A stretch of DNA of 64,000 nucleotides, taken from Gemmatimonadota bacterium (GTDB taxonomy: Bacteria > Latescibacterota > UBA2968 > UBA8231). Of this stretch, positions 8,107 to 17,353 are shown piece after piece. The notes under the pieces are model-generated. The model ran no database searches and was not told where the DNA came from. It saw nothing but the letters and a program-made list of their open reading frames with translations. The position numbers and the translations under genes were made by a program. How positions within the stretch are numbered: position 1 is the stretch's first letter; each line of letters opens with the position of its first letter. The stretch is taken from assembly GCA_018660835.1 (NCBI GenBank), contig JABJJN010000059.1, forward strand, positions 62,001 through 126,000, in the 5' to 3' direction.

Positions 8107-9846
8107 ATGGTTGAGAAATCAGATCAAGACTTCGAAGGTTCGACGACTGACGAGAACACCGCTCCAGGTGGAGACGTCGCTCAGATGTTGGCCGACGCCG
8201 ATCCGCAGGAGCGCGCGATCGATGAACTGGCCGAGTTTCTGACCTCCCTCGATGTGACAACCGGCGTGCAGGCCGAACTCGAGAGCCTCGAGGCGTCTCT
8301 CGACACCGACGATACTGGTTCAGAGCCGGACACAGCCAGGCACAGCGGGCCTGGGCGCCGTCGACGCGGGGCTCGTCCGGAAGACTCCGATGCGGAGGTT
8401 GTCACAGAAGAGATCGAGCTCGATGTCGCCGATCATTGCCTGACAGCCACCATCGTACGCCTCGACAAACATGCTTCTCTGCGACGAGTCGCACGTGCTC
8501 TCAAGCGAGAGCACGTACGTCACGGCATCAAGGTTGAAGAGATCAAGCAGTCCGTCGCTCGCGCGCGAGCAGGCGACATTCTCACTGACGTGGTCGTTGC
8601 CGAGGGAGATCCTGCAGCACCCAGTTCAGACTCATTCTTCGATTGGGAGATTGAGACAGCCGGCAGGGCAGGAACGATCCTCGAGGACGGTTCGATTGAC
8701 CTGCGTGATCGCCGTCTCATCACGGTCGTCAAGGAGGGTCAACTTCTCGGGCATCTGCGACCATCGCACGAGGGTACTACTGGGCGCGATGTTCATGGCA
8801 GAGTCATTACACCTCGACGGCCCGTAGCACTTGCGCTGGTCCCGGGGGCGAACATCCGCACCGAGAACCTGGATGACGACGTCATTGCCTGCTATGCGGA
8901 GGTCGAAGGCGGTGTGACCCACGAAGAGAGCACGCAGAAAGGACGTCATCGACTGAAAATCGGCATCTCGAAGATCTCCAGGATTGAGCAGGACGTCGAC
9001 TACGTCACGGGACACATTGAATTTGACGGTGAAGTGGTCATTGCTGGATCCGTCAGCGCTTTGTTCGAAGTACACGCGACGGGGACCGTCAGCATTGAGG
9101 GAAATGTTGAGGCCGGTGCCGTTGTGGAAGCCGGCGGAAGCATCCTGGTAGGAGGCGGCGTCGTCGGTGAGGATACGAGATTGACCGCCGGCGACAATGT
9201 AATGGGCAAATTCTTGCAAGCCTGCAGTGTCCGCGCCGGTGGTGATATAGAGATTGGCGCCTACGTCTTCGAGGCTTCCCTTCGCTGCGGCGGACGACTC
9301 AAGGTGGGCGGCATGGGCGAAGGGAGTGGCAGGGCCCTTGTGGGGGGCCTCGTGTGGGCCGGCAAGGGGGTCGAAACGCCATCCCTCGGTTCGCCGTCCA
9401 ACCCACGGATCCGATTGATCCTCGGAATCGATCCTTCGAGCGTGGACCAGTCCGAAGATCTACGAAAGCGGCTGCGCAAGGTAGATGCCCGGCGGCGCAA
9501 ACTTCTGGAATTTTTGGGCCTGGAGCGTTTCAACGCCAGCGAAATCAAGGCAACACTTCAACAGGTTCAGGATAAGCAAGAGCGCGCCAAGAAGGTCAAG
9601 GTCGTGCACGAACTCACGAAGTTGGGTGAGACGATCAAGCTCGGCCGAGACCGGCTGACAGCGCTGACAAAGACACAGCAGGTTTCGGCACGTACGGCAG
9701 ATCTGGTAGTGGAAGGCACGGTCTTCCCAGGAGCCGAGCTGCGAATCGGCGACCAGGCGCTGAAGGTCACCGAGGAGACGCGAGCCCGGCGCTATCGTCT
9801 TCTGGAAGAAGACGGTAGTCTCCTGCTGCATGACGGGGATGCCTGA
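8107..9846 (+). CDS. FapA/DUF342-family polymer-like protein
   Basis: 579 residues from the ATG at 8107 (an in-frame GTG at 8038 would add 23 unlikely residues). After an acidic linker comes a FapA N-terminal module ending GTILEDGSIDLRDRRLITV (about residues 195-215). Next is the glycine-rich right-handed beta-helix of DUF342 (about 295-450; phrases VVIAGSV, GTVSIEGNVEAGAVVEAGG, GALVGG-type turns). A charged coiled coil follows (about 455-535) and a short beta tail. FapA of Vibrio helps polar flagellar and chemosensory placement; most DUF342 proteins are uncharacterised cytoplasmic scaffolds. No flagellar genes are nearby. The next gene is a longer paralogue 3 nt downstream. Confidence 0.85.
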   Translation: MVEKSDQDFEGSTTDENTAPGGDVAQMLADADPQERAIDELAEFLTSLDVTTGVQAELESLEASLDTDDTGSEPDTARHSGPGRRRRGARPEDSDAEVVTEEIELDVADHCLTATIVRLDKHASLRRVARALKREHVRHGIKVEEIKQSVARARAGDILTDVVVAEGDPAAPSSDSFFDWEIETAGRAGTILEDGSIDLRDRRLITVVKEGQLLGHLRPSHEGTTGRDVHGRVITPRRPVALALVPGANIRTENLDDDVIACYAEVEGGVTHEESTQKGRHRLKIGISKISRIEQDVDYVTGHIEFDGEVVIAGSVSALFEVHATGTVSIEGNVEAGAVVEAGGSILVGGGVVGEDTRLTAGDNVMGKFLQACSVRAGGDIEIGAYVFEASLRCGGRLKVGGMGEGSGRALVGGLVWAGKGVETPSLGSPSNPRIRLILGIDPSSVDQSEDLRKRLRKVDARRRKLLEFLGLERFNASEIKATLQQVQDKQERAKKVKVVHELTKLGETIKLGRDRLTALTKTQQVSARTADLVVEGTVFPGAELRIGDQALKVTEETRARRYRLLEEDGSLLLHDGDA

Positions 9847-9849
9847 GCG

Positions 9850-12714
9850 ATGTCCGAAGAAACCCATGGGATCCCAGAGATTGACGACGGACTTGAGGAC
9901 CTCGATGGCCTCAAGGAACTGCTCGCCGAAGAAGGGGTTGCGGGAGACGACGACTGGTCACCCGAAGATCTGTTGGAGGAAGCCGATGCTGACGAGGATG
10001 ACAGCAGTCCTGTCGACCACTCATCGTCAAAACGAAGTAAGCGGCGTGGTGGACGGGATCGACACCGCGATGATGAGCAGGCCTTCAGGGATCTCGACTC
10101 ACAACTGACGGCAGAGACCCTCGAGCTCAAAATCGACGAAGATCACCTGATCGTCACCGTCGGTCGTCTGGGCCAGGAGAACACGATCGAAGAAGTGCGT
10201 GATGAACTGAGGCGGCACAAGATCCTCGCCGAACTAGACGAGAAAACTGTCACGGTTGCCTTGCAACGGGCGGCCAGCGGGCGGCCTCAGTATGACGTCG
10301 TTGCGGCACGTGGAACACCAGCCATCGTGCACACCCATTCTCATTTGAGATTTCATCTGCCAGACGCGCTGACGGTCGACGATCCTCAGCCTCTGGCGGC
10401 TCTGCAACAAGCCGTCGGTGGCCCATCACTGGATGTTGTCGAAGCGTGGGAAGGTCCTGTGCATGTCGTGCATGCGGGAGATGTCATGGTAGATATCGCC
10501 GCCGCTGAATACGAGGAGGGGTGTGATGTCTACGGCCAACCGATCCTTCCCGAAGTCGATGAACTGCCACCTCTTCCCCACGGCGACTACACGAAGCTGA
10601 CTGCCGACGGTCAGGCTGTGGTCGCGACTCACTACGGCTACGGTGGCGTCATTGGCAATGAACCCACCGTCGTGTCGCCCATCTTCGTATCCAGCGACTC
10701 CATGGAGGTACACTTCGTCGTCATCAAGGGCGAGGCGATGCCAGCGCCCACGCCTGAAGAGCTCAAGGCGGTGCTCGAAGTGCGCTGGGTCGAAAAGGGC
10801 ATCGATGATGAGGCGATCCACCGGCTCTGCCAGGAACTCGATACGGGCAAGGCCCTACAGAAGCGCTCACACCTGGTGGCACAAGGAATCCCTCCCAGCC
10901 CCGGTGTAGACGGAGAAATCAAGTACGACACGGCCCCCTCGTCGCTGGTCCGATGGAAGGATCTGGATTCACTTCGCAAGGCAAGAGACCAGGACGAACT
11001 GGTTGTCGCTGTGGGCGAGATGCAGGGATCGGGGCGAGCGCTCATCGCGGTGCACGCCGGTGACGAACTGGCGACACGTAAACCAGCCATCGAGGGGCTG
11101 CCCGGTTCAGACATTCGGGGGGAGGAGCTGCCCGCCGAAGAAGGCGAGAACGTCGAACTGGATGCGGGACTGAACACCGAGGTTGATGCCGAAGGTGTCG
11201 TGTTGAAGGCGACTCAGTTTGGTCTGGTCGCCGTCTATGGTTCCGAACAACTGAGCGTTGTGCCGCCTGTCTGGATCGCCACGGACAAGCAATCCCTGTG
11301 CTTTCTCAACCTGCACCAGGGAGAACAACCCGTTCTGCCGACGGCGGCGGAACTGTCGGAATCGATTGAGACAGACGTCGATCTGTCAGCCTGGGATGGG
11401 ATTCGGAGCCAACTTGAAGCCGGTGAGTTGACGGATCCCATCATTCCCATCATTCAGGGAACTGTCCCTGTACCCGGTGAAGACGGTCGATTCGAGTGGG
11501 CTATCAAAGTGGGAGGACGCGCTGGAAAAATCCTCGACGACGGCTCGATCGATTTGCGCGATCGTCGCCTCATCACCGTGGCCCAACCCGGGGATCTTCT
11601 GGGTAGCTCGTACGTGGCGAAACCGGGCAGCCCGGGCGTCGATGTCTTCGGCGCAGAGTTGTCACCACCCCCTGCCTGCGACATTGAGGTCGTGTGTGAT
11701 GCCCGCATCGAGGCACGCCCCCAGGACGAAGGTCGAATCGACTATCATGCAGTGGAACAGGGCGGAGTCACATTTACTGAGGAATCGAGGCGGAAACGCG
11801 GCATCCCCGTGCGTCGTTTGCGGTTGTCGCTCTTTGCGGTCTCAGAGATCTCCGGCGATGTCGACTATAGCACCGGGCATGTCGATTTCCGTGGCGACGT
11901 AGTCATCGGTGGGTCGGTTAAACCTCTGTTCCGCGTCAAGGCGACGGGCTCCGTCACGATCGGCGGAAATGTCGAACCCGGCGCCTACATCGAAGCCGGA
12001 GGAGACGTCGCAGTTGGCGGGGGGATTATGGGCGACCGGACGGTGATCCAGGCTGGCAGTGGCGTCCAAGCCAAGTTCATAGAGCAAGCACGTGTGACGT
12101 GCGGCGGTGATGTTGAAGTCGGCAGCCACCTTCTGGAGGCCTCGGTGCGCTCCAGTGGCAGCATCCTGGTCGCAGGCAAAGGTGGAAAGGGAGCGCGTGC
12201 CCTCGTGGGTGGCATCGTCTGGGCCGCGGGCGACGTGGAGACCCCGAGTCTCGGCTCACCGTCGAATCCTCATCTGAAAGTTGTGGTCGGTGTTGATCCA
12301 GCTGGGGTGCGTGAGACGGAGAAGTTGCGTGCCAATCAGCGAGCCTGCGAGGCGCGACAGCGTGAGCTTCTCGCCTCTGTTGGTGTCCCGCACGTCGATG
12401 TCGCCCGCATGAAACGTCTGATCAAGAACTCTACCGACGAAGACGCGCGAAGTGCCCTTGTGTCACAGATGAAGACGCTGGTAGACCTGGGACTCCTGCG
12501 ACGGGATCTACGGCGACGGATCGACGAGCTTGCCACTGCCCAGCGGGAGCGCGCCAGCCACCACGAGTTGCGAGTGCCGGGCGACATATTCACTGGTCCT
12601 CAGCTACGCATCGGCGAACATGTTTTGAGTTTGGAAGCCGATGACGCAAAGAAACGCTACCGTCTCACGACGGATGAGGATGACCGCTCTGTGATTGAGG
12701 TGGATGACCTGTAG
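9850..12714 (+). CDS. Large FapA/DUF342 paralogue with repeated N-terminal modules
   Basis: 954 residues, starting 3 nt after its shorter paralogue and clearly cotranscribed. The last 440 residues copy the neighbour's architecture, with nearly identical blocks GSIDLRDRRLITVA, DVDYSTGHVDFRGDVVIGGSV and VETPSLGSPSNP, then coiled coil and beta tail. In front of this, about 500 residues contain two more divergent versions of the FapA N-terminal module (roughly 90-290 and 290-500; module ends read DVYGQPILP and SDIRGEELP, like DVFGAELSP in the last copy). The N-terminal 80 residues are very acidic. The pair could form a hetero-oligomeric scaffold, which is inference. Confidence 0.85.
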   Translation: MSEETHGIPEIDDGLEDLDGLKELLAEEGVAGDDDWSPEDLLEEADADEDDSSPVDHSSSKRSKRRGGRDRHRDDEQAFRDLDSQLTAETLELKIDEDHLIVTVGRLGQENTIEEVRDELRRHKILAELDEKTVTVALQRAASGRPQYDVVAARGTPAIVHTHSHLRFHLPDALTVDDPQPLAALQQAVGGPSLDVVEAWEGPVHVVHAGDVMVDIAAAEYEEGCDVYGQPILPEVDELPPLPHGDYTKLTADGQAVVATHYGYGGVIGNEPTVVSPIFVSSDSMEVHFVVIKGEAMPAPTPEELKAVLEVRWVEKGIDDEAIHRLCQELDTGKALQKRSHLVAQGIPPSPGVDGEIKYDTAPSSLVRWKDLDSLRKARDQDELVVAVGEMQGSGRALIAVHAGDELATRKPAIEGLPGSDIRGEELPAEEGENVELDAGLNTEVDAEGVVLKATQFGLVAVYGSEQLSVVPPVWIATDKQSLCFLNLHQGEQPVLPTAAELSESIETDVDLSAWDGIRSQLEAGELTDPIIPIIQGTVPVPGEDGRFEWAIKVGGRAGKILDDGSIDLRDRRLITVAQPGDLLGSSYVAKPGSPGVDVFGAELSPPPACDIEVVCDARIEARPQDEGRIDYHAVEQGGVTFTEESRRKRGIPVRRLRLSLFAVSEISGDVDYSTGHVDFRGDVVIGGSVKPLFRVKATGSVTIGGNVEPGAYIEAGGDVAVGGGIMGDRTVIQAGSGVQAKFIEQARVTCGGDVEVGSHLLEASVRSSGSILVAGKGGKGARALVGGIVWAAGDVETPSLGSPSNPHLKVVVGVDPAGVRETEKLRANQRACEARQRELLASVGVPHVDVARMKRLIKNSTDEDARSALVSQMKTLVDLGLLRRDLRRRIDELATAQRERASHHELRVPGDIFTGPQLRIGEHVLSLEADDAKKRYRLTTDEDDRSVIEVDDL

Positions 12715-12737
12715 GGGGGAACCCCGGACACACAAAA

Positions 12738-12764
12738 GGGCCCGAACTCTGCGAGTCCGGGCCC
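12738..12764 (-). terminator. Intrinsic terminator of the metA-metY operon
   Basis: Inverted repeat GGGCCCGAACTC-TGC-GAGTCCGGGCCC: a 12-bp stem with one G-T pair and a 3-nt loop. Read leftwards it is followed by TTTTG, the signature of a Rho-independent terminator for the minus-strand metY that ends at 12793. On the plus strand there is no T-run, although the hairpin may still slow transcription leaving the FapA genes that end at 12714. Confidence 0.85.
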
Positions 12765-12792
12765 CTGCGCGTAGTACTTATCAGACAGCTTG

Positions 12793-14079
12793 TTAGCTGG
12801 CCGCCTGCTCCAACGCCTGATCAAGATCGGCGAGGATGTCGTCGATGTGCTCGATGCCGACGCAGAGCCGCACCATATCATTTGTTACACCTGCCTTCAC
12901 CAGCTCGTCCTCCGTCAGCTGGCGATGGGTCGTCGAGGCAGGATGCGCGGCGAGAGACTTCGCATCACCGATGTTCACGAGGCGCTTGAACAAGCCCAGA
13001 GCGTCGTAGAACTTGACGGCCGCATCGAAGCCACCTTTTACGCCGAAGGTCATCAGCGCGGAGGGACGACCATTCGTGTATTTCTTCGCCAGGTCGTAAT
13101 AGGGCGAGTCTTCGAGTCCTCCATACTGCACCCAGGACACGGTGGGGTGCTTCTTCAGGTGCGCCGCCACGGCCGCCGCGTTGTCGCAGTGCCGTTCCAT
13201 GCGCAGCGTAAGTGTCTCGATCCCCTGCAGGATCAGGAACGCGTTGAAGGGACTCAGGGCGGAGCCCGTGTTTCTCAGCGGCACGGTCCGGGCGCGGCCG
13301 ATGTAGGCAGCCTCGCCGAGCGCCTCGGTGTACACGACGCCGTGATAGGCCGCTTCGGGCTCGTTCAGCATGGGAAAGCGGTCGGCGTGTTCAGCCCACG
13401 GAAACTTGCCCGAATCCACGATCAAGCCACCCAGCGAATTGCCGTGGCCACCGGCGTACTTTGTGAGCGAGTAGACGACGATAGAGGCGCCGTGGTCGAT
13501 CGGACGGATCAGCGTCGGTGCCACCGTGTTATCGACGATCACCGGAACGCCGTGCTTGTCTGCCATGCTGCAGATCGCGTCCAGGTCAACGATGTTACCC
13601 GCGGGATTTCCGATCGATTCGCAGAACACCGCTGCCGTCTTCTCGTCGATCAGCTTTTCCATGCTCTCCGCCGAGTCATCCTCGGCAAAGCGCACTTCAA
13701 TGCCCTGTTTCGGCAGCATGTGAACGAACAGCGTGTAGGTGCCGCCGTACAGTTGTGGCACGCTGACGATGTTGCTGCCGCTTTCGGCAATCGTCTGAAT
13801 CGAGTAGGTCACCGCCGCACTCCCCGAACTCACGGCAAGACCGGCGATTCCCCCATCGAGGGCGGCAACACGCTTTTCCAACACGTCGCACGTAGGATTC
13901 ATGATGCGCGAGTAGATATTGCCCGGTACGGCGAGGTTGAACAGGTCAGCCCCGTGCTGGGCGTCATCGAACTCGTACGCAACGGTCTGGTAGATCGGCA
14001 CGGCGACCGCCTTGGTCGTCGGGTCAGTCTCGTATCCCGCGTGGATCGCGGCGGTTTCAGGCTTCAAATGTTCCTCCAT
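12793..14079 (-). CDS. metY: O-acetylhomoserine sulfhydrylase
   Basis: 428 residues, the usual length of MetY. It is a PLP enzyme of the Cys/Met metabolism family that makes homocysteine from O-acyl-homoserine and sulfide. The lysine forming the PLP aldimine is K207 in SLTKYAGGHG; upstream are SGSAA for phosphate binding (85-89) and VDNTVAP with the cofactor aspartate near 183. The long PLRNTGSALSPFNAFLILQG stretch is typical of MetY rather than MetB or MetC. It lies 18 nt downstream of metA in the same operon and is closed by a strong terminator. O-succinyl substrate use cannot be excluded without assay. Confidence 0.93.
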   Translation of the reverse strand: MEEHLKPETAAIHAGYETDPTTKAVAVPIYQTVAYEFDDAQHGADLFNLAVPGNIYSRIMNPTCDVLEKRVAALDGGIAGLAVSSGSAAVTYSIQTIAESGSNIVSVPQLYGGTYTLFVHMLPKQGIEVRFAEDDSAESMEKLIDEKTAAVFCESIGNPAGNIVDLDAICSMADKHGVPVIVDNTVAPTLIRPIDHGASIVVYSLTKYAGGHGNSLGGLIVDSGKFPWAEHADRFPMLNEPEAAYHGVVYTEALGEAAYIGRARTVPLRNTGSALSPFNAFLILQGIETLTLRMERHCDNAAAVAAHLKKHPTVSWVQYGGLEDSPYYDLAKKYTNGRPSALMTFGVKGGFDAAVKFYDALGLFKRLVNIGDAKSLAAHPASTTHRQLTEDELVKAGVTNDMVRLCVGIEHIDDILADLDQALEQAAS

Positions 14080-14097
14080 AGAACGGGTAAGGATGGA

Positions 14098-15129
14098 CTA
14101 GGGCTGGGGGTGAGGTGCTTCGTAGGCGGACCTTTCGTAGACGAGACCCAGCCAGTTGTTGACGATCGACTTGGTCGTGTCCCGCCAGGTGTTGTCCAGC
14201 AAGGGCTCGAGATGAGCCTCGGGAAAAGACGGCAACGCCTCCCCCTCGTTCAGTGCACGGACAACGGCCGCCTTGTAGCGCTCGGCAATGGTCGAGGCAT
14301 CCTCATCGAAATAGTTCTCCGGATGCGGCGGATAGTCGTCACGCTTGCCATCAACGAAAAGGTTGATCTCGCGTTTGTATTCCTTCAGCAGGCTATTGGT
14401 GTCGTACTCCGGGTGTCCCTGGAAGAAGACGAGGCTATGCTGATCCGGGCTGACCGCCAGGTGGACGCCAGCGACGTCGCTATCGATGAGAATCGTCAGT
14501 CCCGCCCGCTCCAGGGGCTCTCGGTGGATCGCGTTCCAGCGCGAATGCGGCACATCGAATCGTGTATTGATATCGCGCAGCAACCGATGCTCACGATCTG
14601 CGATGCGATGGGGAAACACACCCCAGAGCTTTTCGGGCATGGGTTCGCGGTCGATATGGTAGAGGAGCTTCAGCAACGCGTGCGACGCCAGACAGGAGCA
14701 GAGCACCGAGGTGACGTGGCCTTGCGCCCAGGCAATGACTTCGCTCAAGGGTGTCCAGAATGGCTCCTGATCCAGAGACGGCGTCGACACGTTCGCGCCG
14801 GTGATGATCAGCGCATCGAGCCCTGATTCCTGGATCTGTTCGAATGTTCGATAGTAGCGGTCGATGTACTCCTGCGTTTGAGCGCTTCGCGGCAGGCCAT
14901 GGACGGTGAAAGGATGGATGAAGAACTGGACGATCTGGTTGCTGCCGCCCACCAGCCGCATGAACTGAATCTCTGTTGCGACAAGTGCCGCGTCCGGCAT
15001 CATGTTCAGCAGGCCCACATGCAGCTCACGGATGTCCTGATGCACCGCCTGCTCGAGGGTCAGTACCTTCTCGCCGTGTTGGCGCAGCTTCTCGAACGCT
15101 GGGAGGGCATTGTGCTCAACCAGGGGCAT
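14098..15129 (-). CDS. metA: Homoserine O-acyltransferase (MetA family)
   Basis: 343 residues from the ATG at 15129, which has a GGAG site 6 nt upstream; a 50-residue upstream extension in frame is not MetA-like. It is a class I glutamine-amidotransferase fold enzyme activating homoserine for methionine synthesis. Candidate catalytic residues are Cys146 (LCSCLASHAL), His239 and Glu241 (GHPEYD). The segment that tunes acetyl versus succinyl use reads GANVSTPSLDQEPFW, differing from the GAP-type E. coli sequence, so donor choice is open. Pairing with metY argues for O-acetyl-homoserine. No classical SAM riboswitch is recognisable upstream. Confidence 0.9.
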   Translation of the reverse strand: MPLVEHNALPAFEKLRQHGEKVLTLEQAVHQDIRELHVGLLNMMPDAALVATEIQFMRLVGGSNQIVQFFIHPFTVHGLPRSAQTQEYIDRYYRTFEQIQESGLDALIITGANVSTPSLDQEPFWTPLSEVIAWAQGHVTSVLCSCLASHALLKLLYHIDREPMPEKLWGVFPHRIADREHRLLRDINTRFDVPHSRWNAIHREPLERAGLTILIDSDVAGVHLAVSPDQHSLVFFQGHPEYDTNSLLKEYKREINLFVDGKRDDYPPHPENYFDEDASTIAERYKAAVVRALNEGEALPSFPEAHLEPLLDNTWRDTTKSIVNNWLGLVYERSAYEAPHPQP

Positions 15130-15169
15130 TTTCGGCTCCGAACTCCATCTGTGGCCTGAGATTCCCTGC

Positions 15170-15196
15170 GATGCGGTGCACACAATTGATGCGGTG
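15170..15196. repeat. GATGCGGTG direct repeat upstream of metA
   Basis: Two copies of GATGCGGTG at 15170-15178 and 15188-15196, 18 bp apart, lie about 45 bp before the metA start; a related ATCGCATC sits at 15231-15238 in opposite sense. The spacing suits two sites on one face of the helix, so a methionine-responsive operator is possible. Position is the only support. Confidence 0.3.
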
Positions 15197-15362
15197 AACA
15201 AAGGGGGGCCGAAGGTAGGTTTGGTATGTGATCGCATCAACCTCTCGAACGCTGCTGTGTCATCGGAGTCGACGCTCACCCGGCAGGTCGACGAGGTCCG
15301 TACTCGCTTCGAGAGCCTGCAGGCCCTTTCGTTGGGTTAGAACGAACCCCCGGGAGCAAGAC

Positions 15363-15704
15363 ATGCCAGCGAACTACGAAAGAATCATCCTCATCGTCGC
15401 GGGGCTCATCGCCTTGCGTTTCGCCGTCCAGTGGATCCTGAACCGACGTCGGGACGTGGGTGCTGCATCTGCGGCGTCGCCACTCCTCGGATTCGTCCTC
15501 GCGCCCCTGCTCACGGGCGGGCCGATGTTCATCGCCCTGTCGGGCCTGTTTGGTGGACTGGAGAAGGGTGGTACCCCCGCCTTCCTCATGGGTCTCGGCG
15601 GGGGTCTCGGACTTGCCTTTGGATTGGTGGGGCTCTTCGCCATCGTTATGCGGCAGCAGCGCGAGATCGACGCACTGCGCGAGCAGATCGGCAGCGCTTC
15701 ATGA
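15363..15704 (+). CDS. Small membrane protein of unknown function
   Basis: 113 residues from the ATG at 15363, with a GGGAG site 6-7 nt upstream. The first helix covers residues about 6-25 and is followed by a basic RRRD stretch. One or two glycine-rich helices (about 40-62 and 70-95) and a charged, coiled-coil-like tail (RQQREIDALREQI) follow. The tail suggests peripheral association or dimerisation at the cytoplasmic face. I do not recognise a family. It lies divergent from metA and upstream of the PHP/DUF3604 gene with about 115 bp between. Confidence 0.75.
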   Translation: MPANYERIILIVAGLIALRFAVQWILNRRRDVGAASAASPLLGFVLAPLLTGGPMFIALSGLFGGLEKGGTPAFLMGLGGGLGLAFGLVGLFAIVMRQQREIDALREQIGSAS

Positions 15705-15820
15705 GTCGAGTTTGTACGCTGAAGGCAGACGACATGACCTGTGTCGTTGTACGCGTGGGCGCGAAACAGGCCACCGCAAACGCCTGATCCTCCACTCACA
15801 TCTTTTTGGAGCCGACCTTC

Positions 15821-17323
15821 ATGCAGACCTTCTGGGGTGACATCCACAACCACTGTGCCGTCAGTTATGGCCATGGCGTCCCCGAGCGCGTGTTGGATAA
15901 TGCCAGACAGCACTTGGATTTCGTCTCCATCACGGGACACGCCTTCTGGCCCGACATGCCGACGGACATCACGCGACACAACAACGTCATCCTCTATCAC
16001 CTCGGTGGTTTCGCCAAACTGCAGCAGCATTGGGATGACCTGCTCGCCCAGCTCGCCGCAGCCCATCAGCCAGGAGAATTCGTAACCTTGCCGAGTTACG
16101 AGTGGCACTCTTGTGAATTCGGTGACTACAACGCGTACTTCAATACACATCAGGCGCCACTGATCGACGGCCCTGACCTGAGCACGCTGGCGCAACGACT
16201 GGGTGAGCAATCCGCTGGGTTCATGCTCATGCCACATCATTGCGGCTACTCCAAGGGACATCGGGGCCTGAACTGGGATGGCTTCATCCCCGGCGTGTCC
16301 CCTCTAGTTGAGATCTTCTCAAATCACGGGTGCGGCGAAGCCGATGATGCATCCTACGAGTACCACCACACCATGGGCCCCAGAGTTGGCGGCTCAATGG
16401 TGCGACGGGGTCTGCTTGCCGGACACCGCTTTGGATTCACCGCCGGCACCGACAGCCATGATGGATACCCCGGCCACTACGGACACGGCAAGGTGGGCGT
16501 CCTCGCCGATAGTCTCGACCTGCCGTCGATCTGGGAGGGTCTGATGAATCGTCGCACCATTGCCTCCACGGGGACGCGCTTCCGGATCGACTATCAACTT
16601 GGTGACGGTCAGATCGGCGACGTCACGCAGCGACAGACGTCCATGCCGCTACGATTCAACGTCGGAGGCTCCGCTCCCATCGAACGCGTGGATCTGATTG
16701 AGGGGGCCAATGGTCGATGCCGCGTGCGGCGACTGCCTGGGCCGGATCTCGATTTCGACTTCACGCCGGGTCGTTACAAGATCAAGGTGGAGTGTGGCTG
16801 GGGACGCGCCGACACCCGCTCCGACTGGGACATTTCTTGCGTGGTTCGCAAAGGTAGCCTGTTGGGTCTGGAGCGCTGCTTTCGCCACAGCATCTATCCC
16901 ATGGACGAGATGGCCTCGTCTGAACAGATCGTCGAACAGGAGGATGCGCGTGTTCGCTGGCAGGCACGGGCCTTGTCCAATCCCTCTGGCATGGTGGGCG
17001 GCACCCACTTCAACGCCGGCGGCACACAGGCGATCGTGTTGGAGATCGAAGCAGAAGAGAGCTGTCACTTGCAAGTCTCAACAGGTGACGTGAATCTCGA
17101 TCTGCCTCTCAGTGATCTCGTCGTCGAATCCGTCGGCCAGCAGATCGATGGCTTCGGCTCCCCTGCGATCAAGGTCAACCGCGCGATACCGGAAAGGGTC
17201 TTCAGCTTCACCCATGACGAGACCTTCGAACCACCGGCAGATACCGAGACGGGATTCGTCTATGCTCGCGTGATCCAGTCAGACGGTCAGACCGCGTGGG
17301 TCAGTCCCATCTGGTATGAGTGA
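15821..17323 (+). CDS. PHP/DUF3604-like metal-dependent hydrolase
   Basis: 500 residues from the ATG at 15821, with GGAG 9 nt upstream; a TTG five codons earlier is less likely. The N-terminus FWGDIHNHCAVSYGHG (His9, His11) is the first metal motif of the PHP-like DUF3604 proteins. Further candidate ligands are in SITGHAFW, MPHHCGYSKGHRG, IFSNHGC and GTDSHDGYPGHYGHGK. A beta-rich C-terminal half (about 270-500) resembles the accessory domain in this family. PHP proteins hydrolyse phosphoesters; DUF3604 members have no settled substrate. No signal peptide is visible. It converges with the following methyltransferase-like gene. Confidence 0.8.
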   Translation: MQTFWGDIHNHCAVSYGHGVPERVLDNARQHLDFVSITGHAFWPDMPTDITRHNNVILYHLGGFAKLQQHWDDLLAQLAAAHQPGEFVTLPSYEWHSCEFGDYNAYFNTHQAPLIDGPDLSTLAQRLGEQSAGFMLMPHHCGYSKGHRGLNWDGFIPGVSPLVEIFSNHGCGEADDASYEYHHTMGPRVGGSMVRRGLLAGHRFGFTAGTDSHDGYPGHYGHGKVGVLADSLDLPSIWEGLMNRRTIASTGTRFRIDYQLGDGQIGDVTQRQTSMPLRFNVGGSAPIERVDLIEGANGRCRVRRLPGPDLDFDFTPGRYKIKVECGWGRADTRSDWDISCVVRKGSLLGLERCFRHSIYPMDEMASSEQIVEQEDARVRWQARALSNPSGMVGGTHFNAGGTQAIVLEIEAEESCHLQVSTGDVNLDLPLSDLVVESVGQQIDGFGSPAIKVNRAIPERVFSFTHDETFEPPADTETGFVYARVIQSDGQTAWVSPIWYE

Positions 17324-17353
17324 CTAGAAGCGCCCTTGTGCCCGAAGGTTGAG

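Noticed and set aside
12790..14826. Long plus-strand frame of 678 codons across metY and metA
   Set aside because: It lies antisense to two convincing methionine genes with complete motifs and has Arg/Gly/Val-rich low-complexity composition; it is a GC-rich antisense shadow.
15130..15362. SAM riboswitch upstream of metA
   Set aside because: I compared by eye with SAM-I and SAM-II consensus features and saw none; a covariance search would be decisive.
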